Shown here: piece by piece, positions 49,701 to 63,400 of the stretch
Layout of the letters: each line of letters starts with the position of its first letter
Position numbering within the stretch: position 1 is the stretch's first letter
Assembly (NCBI GenBank): GCA_020746105.1
Contig: CM036623.1
Coordinates: 1,178,001 to 1,242,000, forward strand
Direction: 5' to 3'
From: Trogon surrucura
Taxonomy: Eukaryota; Chordata; Aves; Trogoniformes; Trogonidae
Length of the DNA stretch: 64,000 bases
Made by a program: the position numbers and the translations under genes
Notes under the pieces: model-generated
Database searches by the model: none
The model's input: the letters and a program-made list of their open reading frames with translations, nothing else
What the model was told of the DNA's origin: nothing

Positions 49701-52700
49701 GGATATTACTTACATTTATTACAATGCAAGTAAACAAAATGCTAAATAAAGCAAAGCTTGCAACAAATGTGATTACTCAGTAATCTCCAAAGCTAAGTTT
49801 TGTGACTCTAATGGCGCTGTCGTTGAGACAAATATTGCATTGACACTGCCATGTGTGCACAGCTCTCCTGTTCATTTTGCTGGAATTACAGTACTTAGCT
49901 ATTTTCAGGGGCACTTTCCAGCATATTTACCTAAAAACCTTTATGTTTGTGCCTTTAAACTTAATTTTATCTATTTGGATTATCATTGCACCTCCTCCAC
50001 ACACTATCACACAGCTTGCACTCAGAGCAGGTGGAGGTAAAACACCAGCATAATTGCCTTTTTTGTTTTGTTGCCTGCTATCAGTGGCAGGATCACCTGG
50101 AGTCCTCTATTTTGCTTTTTGTGGATAAAACTGATTTATGTTTCTGTGATCTTTAACAAAAATACACCTAAAAAACACAGGGGGATATACGAAAAACAAA
50201 TATATTAGGGAAATCTCTCCTATTCTTCACTCTGCACCTTTCAAAAGATGATGATAAATACTTCAGCATGCTTCTACTCTCAGTGAAGTAGGGAACACTT
50301 CCATACTGTGAGTCCAAACAGATGGGACAGAACAGTCCCACTGCTCCAAGCATGACAGAGTTTCCTGACACCTACTCATTTGTGCAAGAAAAAAAAAAAG
50401 AAAGCAAAGGCCCATACCTTGTTTCTTGCAGTTCTGAGGTAAAAACTGAACCCATAAAGGAGAACTCTGATCTGCCAACAATTCCTGAACTGAGATGTTA
50501 CAAAAAATACCAGCTGCTGTCCTTGTTAGCAGCAGTAAACAAATTAAAGGTTATCCTGTTACAAGGTCACATTGGTAATTTTTGAGCACCTTTTCTATTC
50601 TATTCTGAAGACATTTTCCTCTGGTGATTGACTTCCCTATAAATCTTCCTATGAAAATCTTCATGAGAAGTAAACAAGGCCTTCAGCGCGAACTAGATCC
50701 ACACACACGAAGCACACCGCCTGCTGCAACATCCATCCCGCAGACCAGGGAAGCTGGCAGCTTTATTTACTTAAGACAGTGATTCACTGTACTAGCTGAT
50801 AGCCCATCAGCATAGTGCTTCTTTTCCACACAGAACAAAACACAGGAAACTCCCTCTTTCATGCTGAAACATCAAGGCTTCCCTTAACAACCCCACTTGC
50901 TTTTTCTCCTCCACATACTTCTATGCAGAAGGAGCCTCTTCCACTCCATCCCCCCCTTCTCTCTGCACTTCACCATAACAGTGCTCTTTCTGTGCCACTT
51001 GTTACCTGGTATAAGACTTGGCTCCTTAGGTAACAGAGCAGAGAAATCTCTCTCAGCCCTCCCTGTGATAAAGAGTGAAAAAGCAAGCCAGGTGCTGGTC
51101 TCCTCACCTGGGCACAGGGGGATTTAGTGCCCACAGTCCCGGTGTCAGCTACAGGTCTGCCCATCTCCCCATCTCTCGGTTGGATCTCAAACCTCAGTCA
51201 CTTCATTTTCCAGTTCAAGACATTAAACATCACGTGCTGCCAATTTCCTCCTCTCCTTAAGACAGGGAACATTAAAAAGATGGCAATTATCTGACACAGG
51301 AGGTGCTCTTACCTGTACATAGCTTCCTTTTTTTTTATTTTCACCAGAGAAGCTCCCTCTCTGTTCCGGCTGGAAGCTATCTCTATGGCTAACTTCGTAA
51401 CATGAAAGATAAACACAACAAATCAAAAGCTCTCATTTATATTTCAGATCAAACCAAGGCTCCTCCCTGCTTCACTGAGAGAGATGGCACTTTCTAGTGG
51501 ATGTTTCTTGGGTAAGTATTGCTGAAGTACCGGTCTGTAATTGAATACTCCCTGCTCACCAGTAACACACCACTAGTATCTGTGACTGCTTTTACATGCT
51601 GCTGTTGCAGTAGTTACCACACCAAAAAGGCAGCTCTCAAAACACTAGCTCTGACTGCACTCAGGAGGTTTAGCAACAAAATAGTCGAGAATGCAGGAAA
51701 AAGATGTGAGGAAACTCTTCAGCCCGACTGCTGTGTTCTCCACAGACCAAAGTGATTTTCTGGAGCTCACCTCCGTATCTACAGTCAGATTTCAGTCTTT
51801 GTTCCGGTTCTTTACAGGATTTGCAACTGTCAGAGTTAAAAAAGCATGGAATGATTTTTACTTTTTTTTTTTTTTTTTTTTTGCATGCTCCTGTGATGGT
51901 CTGAGTTTATAATCAAACCTTTGGGAACCCCTGAGCAGCAGCAAATTGTTCAAAAGACTCCCCAAGCCGTGGCAGAATTATTCCACGCAGTGGTAGTATC
52001 CGATTAATCAGAATAACCAAAAGCATTCAACAGCCAGCAGGGATTTTCTAATTAAGACTCTTCCAATGTAGTGAATCATTTTCAAAAAATCTACATTTGT
52101 TTTAAAAATAACTTAGCTGAAGCAAAATAGAAGTGGGAGTTTTTGTGTGTGTTTTATTTTTATTTAAATCAAAAGGATATGATTTCTAGAGCTTCCAAAG
52201 GTACAGCCTGGCCACTGCCTAGAATGAGAGACCACAAAAAGGAGCACTGACATAAGATCACAGGGTTCCCTCAGCACCGACGTTACCTTTGGAAGTCACT
52301 CAGGGCACAATTTTGCAAGAGCAGACAATGATTCTACTGGGCGACACCCTAAGCCTGATGTGGGGGAGATGGTGAACATCCATCTGTACGGCTTCTCAGG
52401 ACAGCGAACCACAAACTCCCTCAGAATTTCTGACAATTTCAGCTGTGTGGACATGTAAGCACATCACAACCACTGCTCCTTCTGCTATAGCCTTTGTCCT
52501 CTGGTTTCTTTTACTGTTTCCTTTGCTCTCTGGACTTCAGAAATCTGAATTATAAGCTCTTCAGACAACTTCATGAAAAATGAAGAGTGACTTATACAGA
52601 CACACTGAAGGCTTCCAAATGCTGGAGAAGCGCAAATCCAAATATTATTGATCCAAAACACACAATACAAGCTCATCTTGAGTTCAAAACTCAATTAAAA

Positions 52701-55700
52701 CTGTAAGTCAGGGAATAATATTTCCTAGACATTTCCACCTGTAATTTCTTAGTTTTAGACCCTATCACACAGAAATGTCTTTGTTCTGTGATAAAAAAAT
52801 GCAAGTTACATGGTCAGTCACCTCTAACCATTGGATTAGCTCCAACAAATACAAGGTATTCTGAGACAGCTTTTTATTCGCATCTGTCCACATTAAGCTC
52901 TAAGAAATTACTGAAGACACAGAATCCAAAGAGTAGTTCAGTGGTTTTTAGCCCCTTTGGAACCTGAAGTGCAATTTTACTTTCTTAAACATTTAAAATA
53001 ATCAAAGTAAGTCTCCGGAGGCTGGTACCACGTCATGCAGTATCAGCCTTTGCCAACTGCACGTTTTAGTATCTCCTTTAACAAGATTCTTTTCTTCTGC
53101 TGTGTTTAAAAAACACACAAATAAAACAATAGGATGTCTTTGCTGTCCTATCACAGAAGCTTGCTACAGTCAGAATAATTTTAGTGTGGTGGTTATTTAT
53201 TTCTTTTTTCAGAGAACACTGAGCTTAGCCAAATCTAGCCTGAGCGCTAAAAGACTGTACTGGATGAAAATAAGGATAACAGATAAAAAATGTTATAAGT
53301 GAAGTAAAAGAACATTCTGTAATACACTATTGAGGTCTGCAGCTTTTTCTGTAAGTATTATAGTATTTCTGCTGACCTGTACGTGATGTTCCTCGCAACG
53401 TTCCCTTTTCCTATTAACGCGTCAGTGTTTGGGTGAAGCAGGCAAACTGAGAACTGCATCTTTTAAAACAGGTGCTCCAAAAACATAGGGACATGTTAAA
53501 GAGCAGTGTACGTGGCAACATTCCACAACAATTTCCTGACAATGAGTAGTCACGTGCACTAGGTGACCGTACACGTATGTGTAGTTTTGCAGATTTAACC
53601 TACACAAGATGAACGCACGAGGTATCTGCAAAAAACAGATGGATGCTACATGCAGCCATCACTGGGCATCTGTGTAATCCAAACAAAAGAGGACGAATGC
53701 TTCTCTCTCTGTGGTGGGAGTACAAACAGGTAGCAAGCAAAGGGCAACCAAACAGGGCAGGTGGCACAGCTGCTTTGCCCAGGGAAGACAGGAGCTGTGG
53801 AAAGCAAGGAAGATTGGTGAGTCTGGGGCTGCCCCACTTCCCTTGGTGGCCACGAGCTTTGGGCCAGCGGGAGTGTGCGGGGGCTGCTCTGAGCACTCGC
53901 CAAGTGACTGCTGTGGAGGATGTGAGAGGGTGGGATGCAAAAAGGTCTGCAAGGTGGTTTCTCGATTCTGGCAAGGGGGCTGAGCAGTGATAACAAGACA
54001 AGAGGCTGAAGTTAAATAACCACAAGAGCATCGTGAACAGGGCCAACCAAGATGGAAGAGTGCGCTGGGAGCCTGCACTGGCCAAGGCACAGACGAGCTC
54101 GCTTGTCCACACGTGCTCACTCATTCACACACACGCACTCACTCCTCCGTCTCTCTCATACAAGCTACATCTTACTTCACTGCTAAGCATCTTAAAATGG
54201 GTACAGCACAGTAGGAGGACAGCAACCTTAACCACTGAGGCAAAAGACAAGCTAAAGGAACAAAACTTTCAAAAACCCAACATGGTAAGCTCAACATGCC
54301 AAAGTCCAGGAACAGACAGTGCTACTGGCCGGGGTGCAGCACATGTGATTACCTATTCAGGGGAATGGTTTTTTGCTTGTGTGTGTGTCTCCGGCCTTCA
54401 TCCCTTTCAGGTGTGAAAGGCTAAACTGAAACAGCTAAGAGAAACAAAAAGGTTCCAGAAAAGGCCCAAAGGGATGCTGCTGCATAGCTTCACCTCCACT
54501 GCAGCAGCTCTCGTGCTGGGGACACGAGTCTCAGGGAAGGACATCATCCACCTGGGCACGTTTGTGTCCTCTTGCATAGTGGATGAGCCTGAAGTAGAAA
54601 GGCCTCTGAGGACAGGACACAGCAGCAGCAGAGGTTGCTTCAGTAGGCACAGAGCCAGCTGGCTCATTAAAGAGACTTACTAGGAGCTCTGTATGCAAAG
54701 GGCAGGCACGAAGCAGATGGTGGTACTGAGAAGGGGGGCTCAGGTACGTTAAGTAATGGGGTACCTTGTGGGACAAGATACACCTGTAAATGAAGGACAG
54801 GTTGGCTGTACTTTAACCAAGCTGGAGTCAGGCTGAAAACTGCAGGAAAATACTTAAAATAAAGCTAGGGCAGACCAAAAGGCACAAAGAGCACCTGATT
54901 CAGACTGGCATGGTCCCAAAACGGTTTTAGCTAATGCTGCTCTGAAAAGGCTAAGGGAAATAAACAGTCTAATACAACAAATAGAAAAGGCAAATTAGAC
55001 TACCCTCTCTGGTTTAGATGTTCCTTGAAACTACAGACACTAAATTGAAACAACAAAACCCACCCTACCTCAATATTTTTCACTTTTCCCAATTAATTCA
55101 GGCAAAAGCCCCTTGGTTTTGTTCTACAGTATCAGAGAGGCGAGCCAGTTATGCCATGAGAAATGCAGATAGACAACAAAGTAAGGCCTGCTGGAATCTG
55201 AACACAAACAAAAATGTGACACAAGGTATGTAGAGAAAGACACAAGAGGTTACACGAGAAGCAACATCACTTCGTATTAGCGGCCTTCTGGAAGAAAGTG
55301 TGGAGTTCTTGCACGGAATTGACTTACCCTCTTGTCTGTCAAAGCAAAGATGGTGGGAAAAAAAGCAGACTAAAAATAGAATCTCTGTCCACAAAAAAAA
55401 AAAAAAAATTCACATTCCCCTCCCTCCCCACTCCCCCAGAGAACTGGCAGAACAGAAGGACCACATTTGTCAGGAAATAAGCCAGACTAGTCATGCATGC
55501 AACGTAAATTGCAGTGTTGAATATCATAACTAATAAAGCATTTACAGAGGCAGGAGTCCACAGCAATCTCCCAGCAATTCCCAGGGACAGTAAAAGACCA
55601 TGAGCAGAGAATAAGGCAATTAGAGCTCTCCCTGACATCATCATTTCAGCTTCACTACTGCTTTTGTTACTACCATAATTGCCATTTGCATTGTCTGGTC

Positions 55701-56205
55701 TTACTATGAGAGGTGATGCAAGTTCTTATCTAGTCAGCTTTCAAGTCCAGCATATTCTTCTCTGAAATGTTTCTATGGAAGCTGGCTGACTACAAGGCAC
55801 CAGTTCTTGTCCCTGCTTCCAGCTGCTAAATCTAATTCAAAGATGCTAAAAATAAAAAAGGCTTATATGTAACAGCACTGTTCAGAAAGCAAGAGGCTGT
55901 ACTTCCTAAAGGGAGAGCATTTAATCAGCAGTGAAATGCAGAGAGGTACAACACAGTAATTGGTTCACTGTTATCTCTGCCATCTGCAAACTTTCCAGCA
56001 GTACTTAGCCCACTCAGAACACTTTGAGAACTCCTTCCTTGTTGGGTATTGAGACAGCAAATATAGGAAACACAACACAGAGAAGTCCCAAGTCTCTGGG
56101 CTTCCTGTTCAGCTGTTGCCCCGGTGACCACCTATACAGGATGCCCAAGAATGCAGAGTCATCTCCAACCCCTGGGATGGGCCCAAGGGCTGTGGGGCAG
56201 GGATG
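46735..56205 (-). other. GPR176: GPR176 intron 1, middle part
   Basis: This is intronic sequence with T-runs near 51871-51891 and an A-run near 55394-55410. An AT-rich segment at 47460-47770 and a GC-richer, relatively ORF-rich segment at 53640-54760 are discussed as findings. The GC-richer segment gives 90-174-residue ORFs on both strands and in several frames, none with recognisable family features. No exon is called. Confidence 0.75.
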
Positions 56206-56246
56206 AGTAGTAGTAGTACATCAAGTAGTAGTAGTAGTACATCAAG
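56206..56246 (+). repeat. AGT triplet microsatellite in a duplicated 20-mer
   Basis: AGTAGTAGTAGTACATCAAG occurs almost twice in tandem (56206-56225 and 56225-56246). It is a short interrupted trinucleotide repeat with no indicated function. Confidence 0.85.
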
Positions 56247-56439
56247 AAAACAAAACACTATCTTGATCGTTTGAGGATTTTTCCTTAAATATATACAGGA
56301 TGTGTATAAAATCCACTTTTGTTTTTTCCTCTGCAAAACATTTCACACGGATACTTCCACCACTAAACACACAATCTACTTTACAATCTCAGAGCCTCAT
56401 CCTACCCAAATTATCAAAAAGAAGCGTAGTTTGGAGCTT

Positions 56440-57480
56440 ACATTAGGAAACGTGATACGTGCTCGCCTCCAGGAAGACGAAGGAGCAGAGAGAGACAACA
56501 GCAGCCATGGGAACCCCAATAACCTACTCGGAGAAAGGAGCCCCTACCCCGACCCCTCCCCGGGCTGTCACGGGGGTGCCTCAGCCCTGTGGGCCTGGGG
56601 TCCCAATCCGTGAGTCGGTGGGAGAGGTTCCCCAGGGCTCCTTTCAGGCTGAGGGGGTTCAGTCCAGGGTAAAGGAGTCACTGTGGGATGCAGGGGATGA
56701 ACATTGTGGGATTGTACAAACCTTATTACAGGGTGTTTAGGGGAGGGGGATAAAGGTGGGTAAGAGGAGAGTTCAAGATGGTTTGGAGAGGAACAAGTGT
56801 GGGAGACTAGAGGGAAAAGAGCAGAAAAGGCACTAATAATAATCACTACTGAACACCAAGCCAGACCAGCCAGCAAGTAGGATCAACGAATAGGAGGCAA
56901 GTATTGGTATGGCCATAAGTCTGGGCCACATAACCAGGGGGGACGAGAGCGATCTGACAGTCAGCTAGTGGAGCACTAGAAGATCTAAGCCAGCTGCTGG
57001 AGAGACCTTGGGGTCTGAGTTCAGATACTGGTAAGGTCTTAGCTCCAGGCCAGCAACTGGAGAGGCTCATCTCTATCTGCGTGTCTGTGTGTGAAGCAAC
57101 GGGGAGATCAGAGGATCCTGGGCCAGCGACTGGACCGACTGGGACCCATACTGATGTGCACACACGTGAATGCTTACGTATTTCTGAACAAAGTGCTTCC
57201 ATCCTGAGCAGCCAGCAAGGGGAAGAGGATGAGGCCATTGGTGCTCTTTGGGTTTGCACGAGTGCTACATTTTCCTTCTGTGTCAGTCTGTGTGGCTGCT
57301 TGCACATAAATGTACATATGTGTTGTGTGCACATGTGCCTCTTGGGCATGTGGGCTCAGCCTTGCTGTGGCTGAGGACACATTGCTGCAGCAGGCTCACC
57401 TCTACCAGCCTACAGCGTTCAGCAGCACTTAACAGCATCTTTTCTTGGGGTGAGAGGGTAAAAAAGTATACAATTTCCTA
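56440..57480 (+). mobile_element. Possible degraded retroelement segment, unresolved
   Basis: This segment is GC-richer than its surroundings and has an internal motif, CCAGC followed by a few bases and CTGGA, at about 56991, 57051 and 57123, with GAGAG or GACC following. Purine-rich stretches (GGGGAGGGGGATAAAGGTGG) and TGTGTCTGTGTG runs follow. The overall look resembles the leader or LTR region of an avian endogenous retrovirus. No gag, pol or env protein is readable and the ends are unclear. It could instead be a non-coding RNA exon region. Confidence 0.35.
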
Positions 57481-60400
57481 GCTCTTGAAACATGTCCCAA
57501 ACAAGTGGCCAACTTACTTTTTCCAACACCACAGAAAAAAGAAAACAGTTATTAAATATGAAAAGAATGAAAACCTCACTTCAGTACTCATGACATCTGC
57601 TCGATAGCAAGCCTGTAACAGAGCTAACACCATTTAAAATTCTTCCTAATTGCTAATTTCATGCCTGAAATACTAACTTACTGCCCATAACATCCAATAA
57701 AAAATCTTGATGTATCTAAACTTTTGTTGAAGTTCAAAACAATCAGTGATATACACACCAGCTGGCATTTGAGTGAAAAGCGAAATACGACATCCAGTCA
57801 CTCAGTTAAACAGCTCTTGTTCCACACGGGGACAACAAACAGTAAAAAGGCTGGTACTAATGAATTTCACCCTAAATAGGGTTCAGCTTAACATCCTTGA
57901 CACACTCGATGTTTAAAGACATTGTCTAACCCCCTCCAGCACGTATCTGAGGAACGCTCTAGCACACAATATCCACAGAGCATCAGGCACTTGCATTTCA
58001 GGTATAAATCACTGCGTCTCACACATTTCCAGACAGGGTAAATGATTATTTTCCCAGTGCCTCTCTTGTAAAACCCAAGTAGCCCCTCAGCCAAAACCAG
58101 ACAAGGAGTCTCTGCTGAAGCACAGTAAGAAGAGAAGTCTCCATAGCAACAGGGATTGCAGAGGCTCTTACAACCCCTCTTCTGCACCCACTCCCCAAAC
58201 TCAATTTTCCTTCCAAAGAGAATTGCTCAGTAGTTCACCTGAAAGCACATAAAAAGCACAAGCATAATGCCTATTCCAGATAGAATTTATCAAGGCTGCC
58301 CTGAACTGGGCTTACTGTGGCAGGGTCCATTATTCCTGAGGCTTGGAACCACCCACCCAAAAACGCAGGGGAAAACTATTACCGTAACCTTATGATACTG
58401 TAATATGTTATTACTATGCAATTATTATTACATGCAAATACTACCGCTCATATCATTACATTCACCTGATGCTTCTTACTAGATTCGATTTTCAGTCACT
58501 TTTTGCTTTGCCTATTTTAACTATTGCAGCTAATCAGCAACAAAGTAAATCTATGCAAAGTGCCTGATTTAGATTTCAACTAAAACCATTCCGATTTTCC
58601 TAAGAGTGACATCAGCAGAAACAAAACATCATTCTCCCCATCTCCAAACCCCTGCTTTTTTCCCCTCGGATGGTTCTACCCTTTTGGGATACAGGACTAC
58701 GAATTTTTGCTGGAGCTATTGCAGATGTGCCTCTCAATCTTTAAAACTTCTCTCAGTCTAGCTTTTAATCACGTACCTGCAATATTTTTACTGCAAGATT
58801 CCCTGTTTCACTCGTTATAGAAGATGCCTGTGGCAAACTTCACTGGTAGCTATTCCAAGATACACATATTTATTCCTCACTCTAGGTAACGTGTTTGTGA
58901 AGGTGAATGTTTACTAGACTGCCGGTTACTTTAGGTTTGCATCCCAGAAGGGATTTATCCCTTTATAAATTAGGTGCTGTCACAATTCCATTTTACATCT
59001 CTGTGCACAGAGATCAAGACAAGGAGGTGAAAACCAGTTTCAAGGGCAGGGAGAGGCTGGAGCCAAACAGCTCATGGCAAATCCTCAGGAAAAGGGATGA
59101 GCCTGAAGCTTTTCCTCTTCTTCTCCTGCAGGACACCAGCACAGCAGCAGGGGTTCACTTTTCTCTTGGAAATCTCTACTGTTTCAAAGAACAATCCTCT
59201 CTTTCAAAGGACACCTCCCTTTGATATCATCACAGCAGCATCAGGAACCAGGAGGTAACAAATCTAACCCACAGCTTTCCAAAAAGTGCTCTACAACCAG
59301 AACAGAGTTCAAACAGAGTTCAGAGCATCCTCCATCTTTCCAGGAAAACTTCTTTCTGTACAGGCAGATTTGGGGAGACAAAGGAGCAAGTAACAAAGAG
59401 CTCCTGTTCCTAAACCCCCTTACAAGGTATGGGAAAGTTTCCTGGATTTGGGGTTACGTGGGATACTTTCTGTGCATTTTTTACTGCATATTCAGCCTGC
59501 AGAGTAGACACTGGCACATCTCTCTCTCATTATAATTTTCATCAATCGTCTAGTGTGGGTTTTTTTCCTAAATGTCTTTACAGAATGATATATTTAAAAA
59601 CAAAAAAAAAAAACAAAACAACTACATGCAGCTTTATCTACACAGCTAATGGGGAAATTGTGAACAGACAAATAACCTGAGGAAGACATGCAGACTCTCA
59701 GACCTGCGAAACAAGTAAAAGATAGAAACTACAAACCATGATAACGGGATTTAGTTTTGCCTAAGCCTAACAGGACATGAACATTCAGCTACACCCTTGC
59801 TACAGTTAGTGAAAGCCCAACTCATAAGCTCCCCCATTTAACTGCAGTTAATGGTATGCGAATTAGTACATAAATAAGAAAATTGGGAAAAAATCCATGG
59901 TAAGAGCGACAGCCCATACCCTGATCTCCCTCAAAACTGCTACTCCTGGTCTTCCTTTCCCTTCTCCAGAGAATAACACAAGGTGTTATTGTCCAGTGCA
60001 TTTCACCCATCACTTTTACGTTCCTTTCAAGCCCAGCTCCCTGTGAATGCTGGTTACCAGTGCTCTTTGGAGATCCCCTTCTTCATTTCCCCTCCCACGG
60101 CTTGCACTCAACTGAGAGTGGCTGTAATCACCTCCAGCAACCTCCGCCCACTAAAGCTCAGCAGTAACATTCCCTCTCAAAGGTTTGGTTGCTGTGCTAA
60201 AGTAACAATTAGTCACTGTAGACTGATTACCTCTAATAGCAAGAGAAAAATACCCTAAACCTTTTTTTTTTTTAAAAAAAAAAGCATTTTTGATTTGCTA
60301 TTCATCGAATAAGTTGTCACCTATTTAAAAGTCATTGTCCACATTTCTTCTTCAAAGTAGTGACAGCCACAAGAGTAAAAGTAGTTACTCTTTATTCTTC

Positions 60401-63400
60401 TGAATCAAATAGCAAATATTTTTCACAGTTACTATGCTCAAATGCTCTATTTTCATGAACTGTTTGTTCATTTTTGAATAGCAGCCAAGAACATACTAGA
60501 GCTTTTTGCTGTTTTCTTCTCATGCTGGAGGAGGGAGTGTAATGAAGTAATTATATGAATTAAAAAATACTATAACTCTCAGGTTACAAATTTGAATTCT
60601 TAAATCCAATCAAAAACCACCTATGAACTTTGCTCTACCCCTCTGACCTCAGATGGAAAGACGTGAAGCCTCCGTTTCTCCAGTCCGTGAGTGTGCAATG
60701 AGTAACACTGACAGCCCTGGTGATTCCCCTTTGCAGCCTGGCTGCTCTGCTGTGCACTACTGAAATATATTGCAGGGCTAATGGAGAGTCCCACCATGCT
60801 GCAGTTAATCCTCACAGCATGCTCTGCATATTAGAAGCCCAAGCAGCCTGAGATACGCTCAAAAAAACCGGAAGAGTGAGATCACTTCATGAGCTCTGCC
60901 TCACTCTATGGTCTTCATGACGAGAGGACAAACAACAGAAAACCTAGAATGCATCCAGTTTGCAGAGGTCTCAGAAAGGGGAGAATGGAAAACAAAAACA
61001 AGAAACACTTCCCTGGAGTAACATAATAGAATTGCTGCGCAGCACACTTGTCAAGTGGCCGAAAATTCTTTACCTTAGGGTCTTCTTATCTGTAAGGCCA
61101 ATGCAGAGAGATCTGCACAGCCAGCTGTAGCTCCCAGTCTACCCGTCGCTATGGGACAGCCGAGTCTCGCTTTCCTGGCCCATTTATCTCAGTCAGCCAA
61201 GTCATAGTCTCCTCTTCACAGCAGCTGCAGGAAACAAAAACTTGTCTCTTCTTGAAAGGCTCCTGCACATCCTGGTTTCTGCATTTCCCCTGTGAGAACA
61301 AGCCCCATCCATACCCGGCAAAGGTACAGGCAACCTCACACAACAAGAGTGTCATGAGCACTACGGTCAGTTGGCCAGTGCTGCTCTGGGACATGCCAAT
61401 CCTTGTGATCACAACAAATCTTACAAAAGCTGAAGCCTAACTATCCTCCAGCACAAGAAACCAGCTTTGCGTGGGCATGGGAACACTACAAATTTTCCTT
61501 CTCTCCCATTCCAAACAGTACCTGTCAGTCCTCTTCCAAATAAATTCCAACACAATTGGCAAAATTCAACCAATTTCCTTTTTTTCATTCAAAGGGGAAA
61601 AAAGAATAAATCCCAAGCAGAACTTTTCTCCTGCTCAAAAGCAGCAACTTTAGAAATTGAAGAAAAAAAACGTGCTTTTGTTATGAATTTGTATTGCTGA
61701 TCGCACTCTGCTACTATGGCAATAGGTGGCAGAAAAACATCGTGAACAGACTCAAAAGAAAGACTGAAAAAAGAACCCAGAGATAAACAGGGTAACATGC
61801 CAAAAAAACCACAACAAACTACAGTATAGTCTTCATTTTCAAAAAATTAGTAATTTGACAATGCAGGAGTTCTAACCTTTAATTTTATTCTATCCTTTTA
61901 TCAGCTTCACATCAACATCACCATCCCTTTAACAGTAACCATCTGAATTTGCCAGCTAAGGCCCTAGCCAGTGTTACCGTGACTGCAAATCATCCTTCAC
62001 TTGTACAGGTAATCTTGACTTCATCAACTCAACCACGTCCATTAGGTGTCGGGTGGAAGAAACTGGCCTGAAACACAAGTTAGACAAAACCAAACAGTTC
62101 CTATAATTCTTACAAGGCAGTAAAAAATTATCTAACCCGAGTCAGGCCAAATAGATCTGTGTAGGATTAGTGGAAGTGAAGCAATCAATCTCAAAGCAAA
62201 TCTCTACTATTCTTGTTCTTCCCCTGACAACTTCTACATCCTTTCAGAACAAGCTTGGACATGCGAAGGTGCAGTCTCTTGACACCTTTTTTTATCGCAC
62301 AGATTAAGTAAACTGAGGGGTATCGTTGCTGTCAGCATGTGCTGCTTCTCTGGTCACACCGCTCCTGTCTGCATCATTCCAGTGGCCAGTAAGATCAGCT
62401 CGTTCTTCTCATTGGTGCCTTTGACTTCCCCTCATACTTAAGGTAATGAAAGCTGCTGCATTACACACAGATACTTAACACATGAGCTTTCCTATTGCTA
62501 AACCAGTTACAGGCAATTGAGGGGTCCAAAAAAGCCATTCATATATGAGAGCTGATAAAAGCAGTATACTTATTTTGGCTTCTCTTCTCCTAAAATGACT
62601 TTTCTTCGAAGCAACAGCTTTCATCCCACTGTACCAGCAGACAACTGAGTGCAATTCACCTGATCCCACACCAGAATCTGCACATCTCTACACATGCATT
62701 TGTCATTCCAGAGTTCCCAAGGCACTCACTCTCTTGATTTCACCAAGTACACCAAGTACACATGTACACCAGAAATGGGAAGTGGTAATAAGAGTCACAG
62801 CTCTTTTCCTGGCACTTCTGATCTTCAGCACGTTCGCATTTTGTTAACGTTTCACATTCTCTATGCCAAGTACAGTTTGAACAGTGAAATGTGAAACACC
62901 AGTGGCAAGCATTTTCACTGATTCTAGCCCTGCCCCAAGCTGATGGCTTACAGGCTAGAAAATCCCATTCCTGTGAGAAATGCCATTCCTAGCCACGGGG
63001 AAGGCAGCATTAGCCAGGCCTTCTGGTCACACTCATATTTGGTACTTCACCTTGTGCGTTTGGTTAAATAAGTTCATCAACACATGCAAAGCACGTGAAG
63101 CTCCCCAGATGAATTCCACAGCTCGTGATTCAGCTAAGCATCACAGGCAGAAGTGGTTTGTGAGTCTTGAACATACAGCAAATCTCTCCTTTGTAGAGGC
63201 AAACCAAGCTGCTGATCAGGGTAACTAAATCAACCAAACTCCTCCCTCCAGCACATCCTGTCTTGTGCAAAAACCTCATGGTAGGCTACAGGCAAAAGAG
63301 CATGCTAACGGGTAGTACCAGCTCGGCTCAAGGTCTAGAGATGTAGATTTACCCCATCTTCTCATTAAAATCACGGCTAGTCTGCTAAGCAAGAACTTCT

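Noticed and set aside
53600..54124. A 174-codon minus-strand ORF with hydrophobic stretches
   Set aside because: It overlaps comparable ORFs in two other frames and on the other strand, has no known motif and no clear splice context. Not enough for a gene call.
55339..55644. Hydrophobic minus-strand ORF considered as the missing GPR176 TM1 exon
   Set aside because: Its sequence does not resemble the GPR176 N-terminus or TM1, and it lacks a phase-1 donor after a helix matching the expected position.
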